In this document: positions 16,191 through 27,582 of the stretch, piece by piece
Position numbering within the stretch: position 1 is the stretch's first letter
Layout: each line of letters begins with the position of its first letter
Assembly (NCBI GenBank): GCA_028289365.1
Contig: JANQQM010000191.1
Coordinates: 1-33,844 of the forward strand
Source: Salaquimonas sp.
GTDB lineage: Bacteria > Pseudomonadota > Alphaproteobacteria > Rhizobiales > Rhizobiaceae
Length of the DNA: 33,844 bases
Reading direction: 5' to 3'
Translations under genes and position numbers: made by a program
The notes under the pieces: generated by a model
The model's database searches: none
What the model saw: only the letters and a program-made list of their open reading frames with translations
Told to the model about the DNA's origin: nothing

Positions 16191-17934
16191 AGGCGGTCTC
16201 GGCCTCTTCTTCCGTCAGGCCATTCTTGAGTTTCGCCTGGATCTTCATCCGGTCTTCAAGCGTTGGCTTGCTGGCAAGCGCATGGTTCCACTGGAATGTT
16301 GCTTCCAGCTTGCGGCCTACTTTCCAGTAGGCGTCACCAAGATGATCATTGACGACCGGGTCCTCCGGCATCAGGTTCACTGCGCGTTCCAGCTCTTTGA
16401 CCGCTTCGGGATAATTGCCCAGCTTGTAATGTGCCCATCCCAAACTGTCGACGATAAAACCCGAGCGCGGCTTGAGTTCGACCGCCTTTCGGATCATCTC
16501 CATGCCTTCGTCCAGATTGATACCCATATCAATCCAGGAATATCCAAGGTAATTCAGGACATCAGGCTGGTTGGGCATGAGTTCGAGCGATTTTTTGAAG
16601 TTTGGCTCTGCCTTTTCCCATTGTTTGGTACGCTCATAGGCAATGCCCCGCCGGTAGAACAGGTTCCAATGTTCCTGCTCCGGAATGTCCACACGCGATA
16701 CAGCCTTGTCATAGATGACCGCTGCCTTTGCGTATTCCTCATGTTGAGCATACACGCTGCCCAGCGTCAGATAGGCCAGCAATTCATCGGGATCGCTTTC
16801 TATTAGTGCTGAAAGAATTTCGATCGCCTTATCGGATTGCTCGAGGTCATTCAGGTTGAGTGCATATTCAAGCTGCGAGCGCCGATAATAGGCTGATTCT
16901 GGATCTATCGTCTCATAATACTGATTGGCACGCGCATGTTTCTTCTGTTTTTCAAACAGCCCCGCCAGCGCTACCGCTATCGCGTCACTCTTCGGATGCA
17001 GGAAGCGTGCAAGCTGCAAATGGCTTTGAGCAAAGGGCGCACCGCCTTGTTGGCTCAGGGCCGACCCGACATTGTAGAAGATTTCTGCACCGCCCTGTTG
17101 TGCGGACGTGACCAGCGGTGGCAGTGTTTTGCCGGCTCCGAATTCTGCCAGAAGATGTTTGAACGGTGGATGGTTTGACAATAGGTCCTGACCGGAACGG
17201 AGTGTCTTTAGCGCCTCATCCTGTTCGCCCAAACGCTGTTGGGCGAGCGCAAGTGCCTCGAGTGCCCGCATATAGGCGGAAGTCAGCACGCCAGCCATGG
17301 CTCGGTCTTCAGTCGCCTTTTGGAAAAACGGGATAGCTGCTTCGTCGTTTCCGATCGCTGCCGACATCAACCCGGAATGATAGTTTCGGATTGCGACTAC
17401 CCACTCCGGGCCGTCAATTTCAGCTGTCATTTCCAGCGCCTTGGCTGTTTCGCCGGATCCGAATTGCGACCATGCCACCACCAGTTTCTCAACCAGCTTG
17501 TCGAGTTCGGTACCGGCCGGCGAATTCAACGTCTCCGAAACATTGTTCCAGGACTTGTTCTTCAAGAGATCAACAGCAACCACGAGCCGGGTAAAAGTAG
17601 CCTGTTTGGGAATCTGGTTGTTCTCTCGCGCTAGCTTGACTGCGTCCTCGATTCGCCCATTGGCAGCCAGTGCCAGGAACAGCAGCCGCTTGATCTCTTC
17701 ATTCTCTGGGTCAAGCTCGACGCTTCGCTCATAAAACGCGACTGCAGCTTCATCATCATTGCCCTTTGCTGCCACCTGTCCGGCCAGAAAACTGCCCGAC
17801 AGCGATGATGAGGCAACCGTATCGCCTAATGCTTTTTCTTCTGCATCCTTGTTTGCCAGCGCAGTGCCATGCCCGGCGAGCGTGAGCGCCAGACCGGAGA
17901 CAATTGCCATATTCCTGATGTTGCGAAATTTCAT
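16180..17934 (-). CDS. Secreted tetratricopeptide repeat protein
   Basis: 584 residues from ATG 17934. A signal peptide is visible: basic MKFRNIRNM, a hydrophobic core (AIVSGLALTLAGHG) and a likely cut after the Ala-Leu-Ala near residue 27. At least eight TPR-like units follow; the clearest lie at about residues 60-95, 360-400, 415-460, 460-500 and 505-545, with canonical spacing such as AVAFYERSVELDPENEE and AVELKPRSGF. The protein would be periplasmic or outer-membrane-facing and act as a protein-binding scaffold; the partner is unknown. From memory, a TPR gene directly before ispE is a common arrangement in Hyphomicrobiales. It probably heads an operon with ispE and moaB. Confidence 0.9.
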   Translation of the reverse strand: MKFRNIRNMAIVSGLALTLAGHGTALANKDAEEKALGDTVASSSLSGSFLAGQVAAKGNDDEAAVAFYERSVELDPENEEIKRLLFLALAANGRIEDAVKLARENNQIPKQATFTRLVVAVDLLKNKSWNNVSETLNSPAGTELDKLVEKLVVAWSQFGSGETAKALEMTAEIDGPEWVVAIRNYHSGLMSAAIGNDEAAIPFFQKATEDRAMAGVLTSAYMRALEALALAQQRLGEQDEALKTLRSGQDLLSNHPPFKHLLAEFGAGKTLPPLVTSAQQGGAEIFYNVGSALSQQGGAPFAQSHLQLARFLHPKSDAIAVALAGLFEKQKKHARANQYYETIDPESAYYRRSQLEYALNLNDLEQSDKAIEILSALIESDPDELLAYLTLGSVYAQHEEYAKAAVIYDKAVSRVDIPEQEHWNLFYRRGIAYERTKQWEKAEPNFKKSLELMPNQPDVLNYLGYSWIDMGINLDEGMEMIRKAVELKPRSGFIVDSLGWAHYKLGNYPEAVKELERAVNLMPEDPVVNDHLGDAYWKVGRKLEATFQWNHALASKPTLEDRMKIQAKLKNGLTEEEAETASGQ

Positions 17935-18118
17935 AACCGGGAATTTCCAATCAACGATTTTCTAATGATCTTGGGAGGTAGATCCTGACATTTGACGATA
18001 GGTCAATTGCGCTAAGGATAACCATTATTTATCTGAAACATGGTGTATTTGGGTCGCTTAAGCAAGACACACATTTTTGTGAGTGCAAAACGCAGCTACC
18101 AAACACAGGTTTTCAGAT

Positions 18119-19180
18119 TCAGTTGACCCTGCTGATGCAGAACTCAAGCACCTCGATCAGGGCATCCTTGTGAACACCGGACTTCATCGGCGCCAAGGCA
18201 TCCTTGGCGATTTCCGCATAATGCCGCGCACGTGCGACAGTATCGTCGATCGCGTCATATTTGTTAAGCAGCGCCATTGCTTCGCGCAGATTTCCATCGT
18301 CATTATTGCCTTCTGACAAAGCTTCACGCCAAAAAGAGCGTTCCTCGTCGGTACCTCGCCGGTAACTCAATACAACCGGCAGTGTTATCTTGCCCTCGCG
18401 GAAATCATCACCAACATTCTTGCCAAGATCATCCAGGGAGCCACCATAATCCAGCACGTCATCAATTAATTGGAAGGCAAGGCCCAAATTGGTTCCATAG
18501 GACCGAAACCCGCTGATTGTAGCCTTGTCCTTGCCAGCGATAATGGGGCCGACTTCGGCCGCCGCGGCGAAAAGCGCTGCCGTCTTGGAGCGGATTACGT
18601 TGAGGTATTCATCTTCATTGGTATCGAGATTTTTTGCGGTCGAGAGTTGCATCACTTCGCCCTCGGCGATGATGGTCGCCGCATTTGAAAGGACTTCAAG
18701 CGATTGCATGGAACCAGCTTCAACCATCATGCGGAAAGCCTGACCCAAAAGGAAATCCCCGACCAGAACGCTCGCCTGATTTCCCCACAACATCCGCGCG
18801 GCCAATTTGCCGCGACGCATGTCACTTTCGTCCACCACATCATCATGAAGCAGCGTGGCGGTATGCATGAATTCCACCGACGCCGACAACAAGATGTGAT
18901 TTTCACCCTCATAACCGCACATTTGCGAAGCGGCGATGGTCAACATCGGCCGCAATCGCTTGCCGCCCGAATCAATCAGGTGCTTTGCGACTTCGGGAAT
19001 CATGGCGACATCCGAACCGGTCTTGGACAATATCAGCCGGTTCACCTTTTCCATGTCGGCTTGGGTGAGGCGCAGCAGGCTGTCAATACTGGCGGCCGCC
19101 GGAGTGCCAGGTGCAACAGCACTATCGACTGCTCCGTCTTCACGTGCCGCTCCGCCAATCGGAATTACTACCCCAGACAT
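18119..19180 (-). CDS. ispB: Long-chain polyprenyl diphosphate synthase (ubiquinone side chain)
   Basis: 353 residues from ATG 19180, chosen for its AAGGAG site six bases upstream; an ATG 21 bases further up has none. Both aspartate-rich motifs are present: DDVVD (113-117) and DDVLD (240-244), with the GGKRLRP substrate segment near residues 72-78. The residues before the first motif are small (FMHTATLLH), as expected for long products. Such enzymes make the octa- or decaprenyl tail of ubiquinone from farnesyl diphosphate and isopentenyl diphosphate. Chain length cannot be read exactly; decaprenyl is common in this class. It is divergent from the DUF2007 gene. Confidence 0.93.
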   Translation of the reverse strand: MSGVVIPIGGAAREDGAVDSAVAPGTPAAASIDSLLRLTQADMEKVNRLILSKTGSDVAMIPEVAKHLIDSGGKRLRPMLTIAASQMCGYEGENHILLSASVEFMHTATLLHDDVVDESDMRRGKLAARMLWGNQASVLVGDFLLGQAFRMMVEAGSMQSLEVLSNAATIIAEGEVMQLSTAKNLDTNEDEYLNVIRSKTAALFAAAAEVGPIIAGKDKATISGFRSYGTNLGLAFQLIDDVLDYGGSLDDLGKNVGDDFREGKITLPVVLSYRRGTDEERSFWREALSEGNNDDGNLREAMALLNKYDAIDDTVARARHYAEIAKDALAPMKSGVHKDALIEVLEFCISRVN

Positions 19181-19409
19181 TAATTTCTCCTTAGGCTGCA
19201 TACGCCGCCGATTACCCTAAGTAATCTGTTCACACCAAACATATGCAGCTTGCAACCCCTATTTAAAGCGACACATTGGCTCATTTGCACTTCAATTTGC
19301 GTCAGTAATAGGTTTGACTGTGATTGCCGACAATAGAACCCTTAAACCCGGTTTCGGCTGGATACGCAAATTGAAGCTATCTTGAAAGCTAATCGAAAGT
19401 GATCTGAAA

Positions 19410-19640
19410 TTGCGTGAAATCATACGAACAAACGATCCGGTACTGGTCAGCTTCGTGGAAGCCTTGTTCAGGGAACAGAATATCGACCACATCGTACTGG
19501 ACACAAATATGAGCATCCTGGAAGGTTCCATCGGCATCTTCCCCAGGCGAATAATGGTCGATGACGACATTTTCGCGGTCGCAGGCCGCCTGTTGACCGA
19601 TGCCGGGCTTGAAAAAGAGCTCACCAAGGAGAAACGCTAA
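19410..19640 (+). CDS. DUF2007 putative signal-transducing protein
   Basis: 76 residues. The TTG at 19410 is used because it yields the family opening MREIIRTNDPVLVSFVEALF. A short alpha/beta protein with a GIFPRRIMVDDD segment, as in DUF2007 members, which resemble PII-like or ferredoxin-like small domains. The function is not known. It is followed after two bases by a methyltransferase start, so the two are co-translated. The gap to the divergent polyprenyl synthase (19181-19409) should hold both promoters, but I could not identify convincing hexamers. Confidence 0.85.
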   Translation: MREIIRTNDPVLVSFVEALFREQNIDHIVLDTNMSILEGSIGIFPRRIMVDDDIFAVAGRLLTDAGLEKELTKEKR

Positions 19641-19642
19641 GC

Positions 19643-20482
19643 GTGAAGGACACCCATTTTGCAAAAGATGCGGACCAATCCCGGTCGGAACATCGGGTGG
19701 ATCCTGATCTCGGTATTTCTTTACCGCCGCTCTCTCGCGACAGCTTTTTTCGAGGTGGGTTCGAAGCGTTTCAACCCAAAGATTCAGGACACCGCTCCGG
19801 ATCTGACGCACTCCTGCTTGCCGCGTCGCTCCCCGAAAGCGCAAACGGGAGCATGGCTGAGCTGGGGGCAGGTTCGAGCGTGGCCGCATTTGCCGCATTA
19901 AAGACTAACCCTGGCTTAAGTGCAGTCCTCGTAGAAATCGAACCGGTAATGGCGGAGATTGCAAGAAAATCCCTGTCCTTGCCGGCAAATGCCGAATTTG
20001 CAGAGCGTGCAAAGGTCTTGGTGGCAAATGCTGCGCTGGCCGGCGAAGAGAGAAAGCTTTCAGGACTTGCCGATGCCTCTTTCAATCACGTTATCATGAA
20101 CCCGCCCTATAATCATTCAGATCGACAAGCGTCCCAGCAGCCGCTCAGGGCACTGGCCCACCAAATGCAAGATGGCGGACTGGATGCCTGGCTTCGCACT
20201 GCATCGGCAATTTTGCGGCCAGGGGGCTGGGTTCACCTGATTTATCGGGCTGAAGCAATTGGCGAAATCATTTCATCCATGCAGGGTCGATTTGGCGCGA
20301 TATCCGTCATTCCACTTCACGCAAGGGCAGATGAGGCAGCCTCCCGTATCGTGGTGCGCGGCAAACGGGGCTCGCGGGCGAAACTCTCCATTCTGCCCGG
20401 CATCGTCTTGCATGAGGCAGATGGAAAGCCAACGGCAATTGCCGATGCATTGATCAATGGCAAACGTGGTTTGATCGACTAG
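19643..20482 (+). CDS. TrmN6-like N6-adenine methyltransferase
   Basis: 279 residues from GTG 19643, with AAGGAG about ten bases upstream, inside the end of the DUF2007 gene. A Rossmann methyltransferase: the SAM-binding ELGAGSS is at 73-79, an acidic residue at the end of the second strand (VLVEIE, near 98-100) and the amino-methyltransferase catalytic NPPY at 153-156 followed by NHSD. This matches TrmN6, which methylates A37 of tRNA1(Val) in E. coli. The substrate here is inferred from family resemblance. It is paired with DUF2007 and convergent with a sulfotransferase gene. Confidence 0.87.
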   Translation: MKDTHFAKDADQSRSEHRVDPDLGISLPPLSRDSFFRGGFEAFQPKDSGHRSGSDALLLAASLPESANGSMAELGAGSSVAAFAALKTNPGLSAVLVEIEPVMAEIARKSLSLPANAEFAERAKVLVANAALAGEERKLSGLADASFNHVIMNPPYNHSDRQASQQPLRALAHQMQDGGLDAWLRTASAILRPGGWVHLIYRAEAIGEIISSMQGRFGAISVIPLHARADEAASRIVVRGKRGSRAKLSILPGIVLHEADGKPTAIADALINGKRGLID

Positions 20483-20493
20483 TTCTGGCTAGA

Positions 20494-21096
20494 TCACATC
20501 TTGTCGAGAAGTTCTTTGAATTGTGCAGAACTGTTGAGTCCTGGATAATCCTGATCTGGGACACCCACACCCAGATGTGCACATAGCGGATCCCATCCAT
20601 CTCCCAGATTATGCACCAGCAATCGATCGGCCGGAACGGTCTCGATGACCGACTTTACGTTAGCTTTAAAGATCGCCATTGCCTTGTCTTTGTCATGCGG
20701 GCTGCCCTCAAAAACCTGATTGGCAACAAGTGCAAGGCCAAGAGACTCCGGGTCCGTGCTTCTTTCTATGCCTTTGAGGATGGTACTTTCGAAGCTGTTC
20801 CACCAGCTTTCGGGAGACCGGTTGGTAAGAATGACTTTTGCATCCGGATAGTGCTCTATGAGATCACGCCAATAATGCGCCGAGGGCCAGTCAACGCAGG
20901 AATGATACCCCGCGAATATATGGTCCCAATCGGGCGTCTCCCCGCGTGAAACTGCCCGCCAAAGCTGTTTGTTTTCCTCGTCTGCCATCACGGCTTTCAT
21001 GTGATGGCAAGGTCCAAACCCCAGAATCGTTAGCGCTTCGCGCATGGAATCGGTGCCGGTACGGCCAAATCCTGCGCCAATGACCTTGATCGACAA
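20494..21096 (-). CDS. Sulfotransferase family protein (Sulfotransfer_4-like)
   Basis: 200 residues from TTG 21096, supported by GGGAG eight bases upstream. The N-terminal GAGFGRTGTDSMREALTIL is the PAPS 5'-phosphate loop of the short sulfotransferase group common in bacteria and lower animals, followed by LGFGPCHHM. A second family block is VILTNRSPESWWNSFEST near residues 88-105, the 3'-phosphate site. Members presumably move sulfate from PAPS to small molecules or sugars, but no substrate is established. It is a different family from the sulfotransferase at 31824-32717. Confidence 0.87.
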   Translation of the reverse strand: MSIKVIGAGFGRTGTDSMREALTILGFGPCHHMKAVMADEENKQLWRAVSRGETPDWDHIFAGYHSCVDWPSAHYWRDLIEHYPDAKVILTNRSPESWWNSFESTILKGIERSTDPESLGLALVANQVFEGSPHDKDKAMAIFKANVKSVIETVPADRLLVHNLGDGWDPLCAHLGVGVPDQDYPGLNSSAQFKELLDKM

Positions 21097-21290
21097 TATT
21101 ATTCTCCCGCCTGCATTGCTGTGAATTTGCTACGGATTTGTCGCCAGCAACCGCTAAAACAATCAATACCGGCCGGATAGCAGCTGGGAAACCGTCGATT
21201 CACGAAAATTGTCGAATTTCCTTGCAAAAGGCAGGTGCACGGGCCATCTGCAACACGGGTAATGCGATTGCTAACTGTTTTGGAGTATTC

Positions 21291-22172
21291 ATGAAACTCA
21301 AGAAATTATTGCCTGCGCGCTTCAGGAAAGGCGAACTGGCAATCCCGGTTGTACGGCTTTCTGGTGTCATTGCACCACCAACGACAGGTTTTCGCCAAAA
21401 TCTCTCTTTGGCAACCGTCGCAGGACCACTCCAAAGAGCGTTTGAGATGAAGAGTGCCCCGGTAGTCGCGTTAAGCGTGAACTCGCCTGGAGGCTCGCCG
21501 GTCCAGTCTCGTCTCATCTTTCAACGCGTCAGGGAGCTAGCCGAAAAGCACAAGAAACGGGTTTTGGTATTTGTCGAGGATGTCGCTGCTTCAGGCGGTT
21601 ACATGATCGCGCTCGCCGGGGATGAGATAATTGCCGATGAATCTTCAATTGTCGGTTCGATTGGTGTCGTTTCAGCCGGATTTGGCTTTACCCAGGCAAT
21701 CGAAAAGCTGGGGGTCGAACGCCGGGTCTATACAGCTGGCAAGAACAAATCCATGCTCGATCCGTTCATGCCGGAAAAGAAATCGGACATCGATCATCTG
21801 AAATCTCTCCAGACCGAGATCCACACTGTCTTTATCGACATGGTCAAGCAAGCCCGGGGCGCACAGCTTTCCGATGATCCCGACTTGTTCACAGGCATGT
21901 TCTGGACCGGCGCCCGCGCGAAAGAGCTCGGGCTGATCGACACCTGCGGCCTGATGGGCGAAGTAATCCGTGACCGATATGGCGACAAGGCCGAACTGCA
22001 ACTGATGCAGGTCAAACGCGGCCTGTTTGGCCGTCCGCAGCCAGGCGTCGGCGTATTTGCCGGCAAGGACGGATTTGCCGGTGAGCTTGGCGTAGGATTG
22101 GCTGCGGGATTGCCTGACGCCCTTGTCGATGCTGCAGAAGAACGTGCCCTTTGGTCAAGATTCGGGTTGTAG
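21291..22172 (+). CDS. S49-family serine protease (SppA/SohB-like)
   Basis: 293 residues from ATG 21291, which has TGGAG five bases upstream; the open frame reaches back to 21138 without a protein-like sequence. It has a Ser-Lys dyad: S101 in VAASGGYMIA and K153 in AGKNKSMLDPF, 52 residues apart as in Bacillus SppA. NSPGGSP at 64-70 is the oxyanion segment. There is no clear signal anchor, so it may be cytoplasmic or loosely membrane-bound. S49 peptidases degrade signal peptides and misfolded membrane proteins. It is followed by a small membrane protein with a strong ribosome site, probably in the same transcript. Confidence 0.92.
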   Translation: MKLKKLLPARFRKGELAIPVVRLSGVIAPPTTGFRQNLSLATVAGPLQRAFEMKSAPVVALSVNSPGGSPVQSRLIFQRVRELAEKHKKRVLVFVEDVAASGGYMIALAGDEIIADESSIVGSIGVVSAGFGFTQAIEKLGVERRVYTAGKNKSMLDPFMPEKKSDIDHLKSLQTEIHTVFIDMVKQARGAQLSDDPDLFTGMFWTGARAKELGLIDTCGLMGEVIRDRYGDKAELQLMQVKRGLFGRPQPGVGVFAGKDGFAGELGVGLAAGLPDALVDAAEERALWSRFGL

Positions 22173-22226
22173 GAAAGTGGCTGGCGGGCTTGAAGACAAA
22201 CGGTTTGTACTTCTAAGGAGGGTTCG

Positions 22227-22406
22227 ATGCCGCAATTAATCGGGATTGCTCTGATAGCCTTGGTAGGCTGGTACGCCTGGCGTGTGCTGAAACGGGAAAT
22301 GGCCCGCGTAGACAATGAAGTCAGAGAACAGGAAGTAAAGGCGGAAACCAAAGAGGTCACGCCGCTGGAAAAAGACGAGGACGGCGTATACCGCCCGAAA
22401 AAATAG
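22227..22406 (+). CDS. Small membrane protein of 59 residues
   Basis: ATG 22227 follows a near-perfect AAGGAGG six bases away and opens a 59-codon frame ending in TAG 22404-22406. Residues 3-20 (QLIGIALIALVGWYAWRV) form a single membrane helix; the rest is charged (Lys, Glu, Asp) and ends GVYRPKK. It lies between the S49 peptidase and PhzF on the same strand, and in related genomes, from memory, a similar small protein follows the S49 gene. The function is unknown; association with the peptidase is only a positional guess. Confidence 0.8.
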   Translation: MPQLIGIALIALVGWYAWRVLKREMARVDNEVREQEVKAETKEVTPLEKDEDGVYRPKK

Positions 22407-22415
22407 GGACATCCC

Positions 22416-23330
22416 GTGGCTGAACCCCTGAAATTTCATACAGTTGATGTATTCACACAAAAACAGTTTGCCGGAAATCCGCTTGCCATCGTTGAGAGCG
22501 CGGATGGGTTGGACACTGCAACCATGCAGACGATCGCCAGGGAGTTTAACCTCTCCGAGACGATATTCATCCAGACCCCGGAAGACCCAAAGCACACTGC
22601 CAAGGTCAGAATATTCTTCCCCACCGACGAAATCCCCTTTGCCGGCCATCCGACCATTGGATGCGCAATTCATCTGGCAATGAAGAAAAACCCCGGCAAC
22701 AAGAATTTCTCCGAGCTGATTACGCTTGAGGAAGTCGCGGGTCTGGTACCAGTCCATGTGCAATGTCAGGACGGACTTTGCATTGCCCAGTTCACGGCAC
22801 CGGTGGTCCCCTTTGCGGCACCAGGCAAAAATCCTTCGGTTGAAATGGCCGCAGCGGCGCTCGGACTGGAACCAGCTGACATCGGCTTTGATACCCATCA
22901 GCCTCGCCAATGGCAGGGCGGGCCGACATTTCTGTATATTCCGGTAAACTCCGTTTCTGCGCTTGAGAAAGCACGGCCAACGAGCCCTCACTGGACCCAG
23001 ATGGAAGAACACGCAAGCGTCTTTAGTACCTACATCTATACAAGATCCACCGGTAGCAAAGCTGGCTTTCAGGCTCGGATGTACGCGCCGAGCGCCGGCA
23101 TTGCCGAAGACGCTGCAACCGGCTCAGCCTCGGCAATTCTCGCCGCGCAATTGCTTGATGCCGGTGAGTTGTCGGAGGGCACAAATTCATACAATCTGCG
23201 GCAAGGATATGAGATGGGACGCCCCTCGGATATCGGGCTGGAAGCCGATGTGGAGGACCGGAAAATAACTGCGGTTCGTATTTCCGGTTCCTCGGTTCCG
23301 GTAAGTTCAGGCCACTTGACCCTGGCCTGA
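22416..23330 (+). CDS. PhzF-family isomerase-like protein
   Basis: 304 residues from GTG 22416, nine bases after the small membrane protein. The N-terminal domain carries FAGNPLAIV and NLSETIF, where E48 matches the catalytic Glu of PhzF; FPTDEIPFAGHPTIGCA follows. The C-terminal domain has the mirror motif EDAATGSASAIL. The family has a diaminopimelate-epimerase-like fold and isomerises small acids; only true PhzF works in phenazine synthesis, and no phenazine genes are present. The substrate is unknown. Confidence 0.92.
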   Translation: MAEPLKFHTVDVFTQKQFAGNPLAIVESADGLDTATMQTIAREFNLSETIFIQTPEDPKHTAKVRIFFPTDEIPFAGHPTIGCAIHLAMKKNPGNKNFSELITLEEVAGLVPVHVQCQDGLCIAQFTAPVVPFAAPGKNPSVEMAAAALGLEPADIGFDTHQPRQWQGGPTFLYIPVNSVSALEKARPTSPHWTQMEEHASVFSTYIYTRSTGSKAGFQARMYAPSAGIAEDAATGSASAILAAQLLDAGELSEGTNSYNLRQGYEMGRPSDIGLEADVEDRKITAVRISGSSVPVSSGHLTLA

Positions 23331-23438
23331 TTAGGCGGTTTTCGTGCGTCTCAGCCTTCAATCGGTCTCCATACTTGACCATGCTTGCATTCCCCGGCAT
23401 AGCAGCGGTCAACAAATTCGATGCGATCAAGGCTGAAC

Positions 23439-24383
23439 ATGACTGCTGATCTTCCTCCTCACATGCACCCGACGCGTTCGTTTCAGGGCCTGATTTTGAC
23501 CCTGCATGAATATTGGGCCGAATATGGCTGTGTTGTCCTGCAGCCATATGACATGGAAGTCGGTGCCGGTACATTTCATCCGGCAACAACCTTGCGCGCC
23601 CTTGGCCCCAAAGACTGGAATGCCGCCTATGTCCAGCCCTCACGGCGGCCAACCGATGGCCGCTATGGTGAAAACCCCAACAGGCTCCAGCATTATTACC
23701 AATATCAAGTGCTGTTGAAGCCGTCACCGCCGGACCTCCAGGAGCTTTATCTGGGTTCGCTCTATGCCATCGGCATTGACCCGAAATTGCATGATATCCG
23801 TTTTGTCGAGGATGACTGGGAAAGTCCCACGCTTGGCGCCTGGGGACTGGGATGGGAAGTCTGGTGCGACGGGATGGAAGTCAGCCAGTTCACCTACTTC
23901 CAGCAGGTTTGCGGGTTTGAATGCGCGCCGGTTTCCGGTGAGCTGACCTATGGGCTCGAGCGGCTGGCGATGTATGTTCAGGATGTCGACAACGTCTATG
24001 ACCTGAATTTCAACGGCCGGGAAGGGGAAGAAAAGGTCACCTATGGCGAGGTCTTCCAGCAAACCGAACGGGAATATTCGCGCTGGAATTTCGACGTGGC
24101 CGATACCGACACGCTATTCCGGCATTTCGAGGATGCGGAAGCCGAATGTACCAGGATCTTAGGTCAGGAAGCACTTGATCCGACCACAGGCAAAGAGATC
24201 GTCATGGCTCATCCTGCCTATGATCAATGCATCAAGGCATCCCATGCCTTCAACCTGCTCGATGCGCGCGGCGTGATTTCGGTTACCGAGCGCCAAAGCT
24301 ATATTTTAAGGGTACGAACCCTCGCCAAAGCCTGCGGAGAGGCGTTCCTGCAAACCGAAGCGGGTGGCAACTTGCCCGGCTAG
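23439..24383 (+). CDS. glyQ: Glycyl-tRNA synthetase alpha subunit
   Basis: 314 residues from ATG 23439, which has AAGG six bases upstream; ATG 23421 upstream and ATG 23463 downstream are less well placed. The class II catalytic subunit is recognisable throughout: [35 protein letters not shown] near the start, [28 protein letters not shown], and the C-terminal [18 protein letters not shown]. It forms an alpha2beta2 enzyme with GlyS, encoded 4.6 kb downstream rather than adjacent. Confidence 0.98.
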   Translation: MTADLPPHMHPTRSFQGLILTLHEYWAEYGCVVLQPYDMEVGAGTFHPATTLRALGPKDWNAAYVQPSRRPTDGRYGENPNRLQHYYQYQVLLKPSPPDLQELYLGSLYAIGIDPKLHDIRFVEDDWESPTLGAWGLGWEVWCDGMEVSQFTYFQQVCGFECAPVSGELTYGLERLAMYVQDVDNVYDLNFNGREGEEKVTYGEVFQQTEREYSRWNFDVADTDTLFRHFEDAEAECTRILGQEALDPTTGKEIVMAHPAYDQCIKASHAFNLLDARGVISVTERQSYILRVRTLAKACGEAFLQTEAGGNLPG

Positions 24384-24478
24384 CGAACGCACCGATAATT
24401 TTTGACTTGCGTCAATTCACTGATTTGCGCGATGCGGTAGACGGCAATCTCCACCAAAAACCAGCCAGGAGATTACGC

Positions 24479-24859
24479 ATGACGACGCATGGTCAAATCA
24501 ACTGGAACGAATTGCGCACAAGCAATCCTCAGACCGCAATGTCGTTTTATTCCCAGACGGTGGGGTGGAGCTTCGGACCCGAAACCATGCCGGACGGCGG
24601 AACCTATTGGATTATCATGGCCAATGATGTCCCGGTGGGTGGGATATTCGATACAAGTGGCACCCCGGAAGAACAGGAAGCTGATTTCTGGATCACTTAC
24701 ATTCATGTTGACAATGTCGACGATCGCCTGGCAAACGCGGTCGATATCGGAGCCGATGTGAAACGGGAGCCGTGGGATGTCCCTGGAGTTGGCCGGGTTG
24801 CAGTGTTGTGCGAACCCGGCGGCGCTATCGTCGGTTGGGTCAGCCCTGCCCGTCTTTAA
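24479..24859 (+). CDS. VOC-family (glyoxalase/bleomycin-resistance-like) protein
   Basis: 126 residues from ATG 24479, with AGGAG seven bases upstream; a longer frame back to 24227 overlaps the end of glyQ and is not a real extension. It has a typical vicinal-oxygen-chelate pattern: INWNELRTSNPQTAMSFYSQTVGWSF, then a central VPVGGIF strand and FWITYIHVDNVDDRL opening the second half, ending CEPGGAIVGWV. Such proteins bind a metal and act in detoxification or small-molecule metabolism; the substrate cannot be told. The closest relatives by look are the YDR533-neighbour/hydroxyglutathione-like VOC proteins of unknown role. Confidence 0.85.
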   Translation: MTTHGQINWNELRTSNPQTAMSFYSQTVGWSFGPETMPDGGTYWIIMANDVPVGGIFDTSGTPEEQEADFWITYIHVDNVDDRLANAVDIGADVKREPWDVPGVGRVAVLCEPGGAIVGWVSPARL

Positions 24860-24982
24860 TGCTCTAACCCGCATGCTTATGTAACTACCGCGTCTTGCCT
24901 TGTGGACTGGGCACAAATTCACATGCAATTCTCGAAACTCGTGCGACAATCTGGCCGCAATCGAATCGGATAGGTGGGAAAA

Positions 24983-25543
24983 ATGGATAATCTGATCATT
25001 CTTGTCGTGCTGGCGTTGATCGCCCTGTACGCCGTGTCGCTTTACAACAAGCTGGTCAAACTTCGGCAGATGGTGAGCGAAGGCTGGAGCGGGATTGAGG
25101 TCCAGTTGAAACGCCGTGCCGACCTGATCCCCAATCTGATGGAGACCGTCAAGGGCTACATGAAGCACGAGAAATCCCTGCTTGAGGAAATTACCCGCCT
25201 TCGCTCGGCTTCGGTATCGGCAGGTTCCGCCGGGCCGGGCGAGCGCGGCAAGATCGAGGGCGCGCTATCCGGTGCACTCGGCAGGTTGATGGCGGTGGCC
25301 GAGAACTATCCCGATCTGAAGGCAAACCAGAACTTTGCCGAGTTTCAGGATGCGCTGGAAAAGACAGAGGATGAAATCTCTCTGTCTCGCAGATATTACA
25401 ATGGCGCGGTACGTAACAATAACATCGCGGTAGAATCCTTCCCTTCCAACCTGATCGCTGGCCGATTTGGATTTTCCGCCGCGGAGTTTTTCGAAATAGA
25501 CGATCCAGCCGACCGTGAGACGCCGAAGGTTTCCTTCGAATAG
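24983..25543 (+). CDS. LemA-family protein
   Basis: 186 residues from ATG 24983; a GTG three codons upstream is also open. There is one N-terminal membrane helix (residues 3-20), then helical domains with family signatures: RRADLIPNLMETVKGYMKHE, AVAENYPDLKANQNFAEFQDAL and LSRRYYNGAVRNNNIAVESFPSN. The topology is N-out with a cytoplasmic or periplasmic helical bundle. The function is not established. It is followed ten bases later by a DUF2207 gene, a partner seen with LemA in many bacteria, so the two probably act together at the membrane. Confidence 0.95.
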   Translation: MDNLIILVVLALIALYAVSLYNKLVKLRQMVSEGWSGIEVQLKRRADLIPNLMETVKGYMKHEKSLLEEITRLRSASVSAGSAGPGERGKIEGALSGALGRLMAVAENYPDLKANQNFAEFQDALEKTEDEISLSRRYYNGAVRNNNIAVESFPSNLIAGRFGFSAAEFFEIDDPADRETPKVSFE

Positions 25544-25553
25544 GCGGTTTACG

Positions 25554-27476
<1,923 letters not shown>

Positions 27477-27582
27477 GAACTTGTAGGACTTCACTTGGTG
27501 TCAACGACGGTCAATTTCGCGCGGGCTTGATTTCGCCTCGCTGGACCTATCTTCTTACTACAATGCAAATGGAGAAAGATTG

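Noticed and set aside
24227-24478. Upstream extension of the first VOC protein
   Set aside because: It overlaps the end of glyQ in another frame, and the AGGAG site before 24479 fixes the start.
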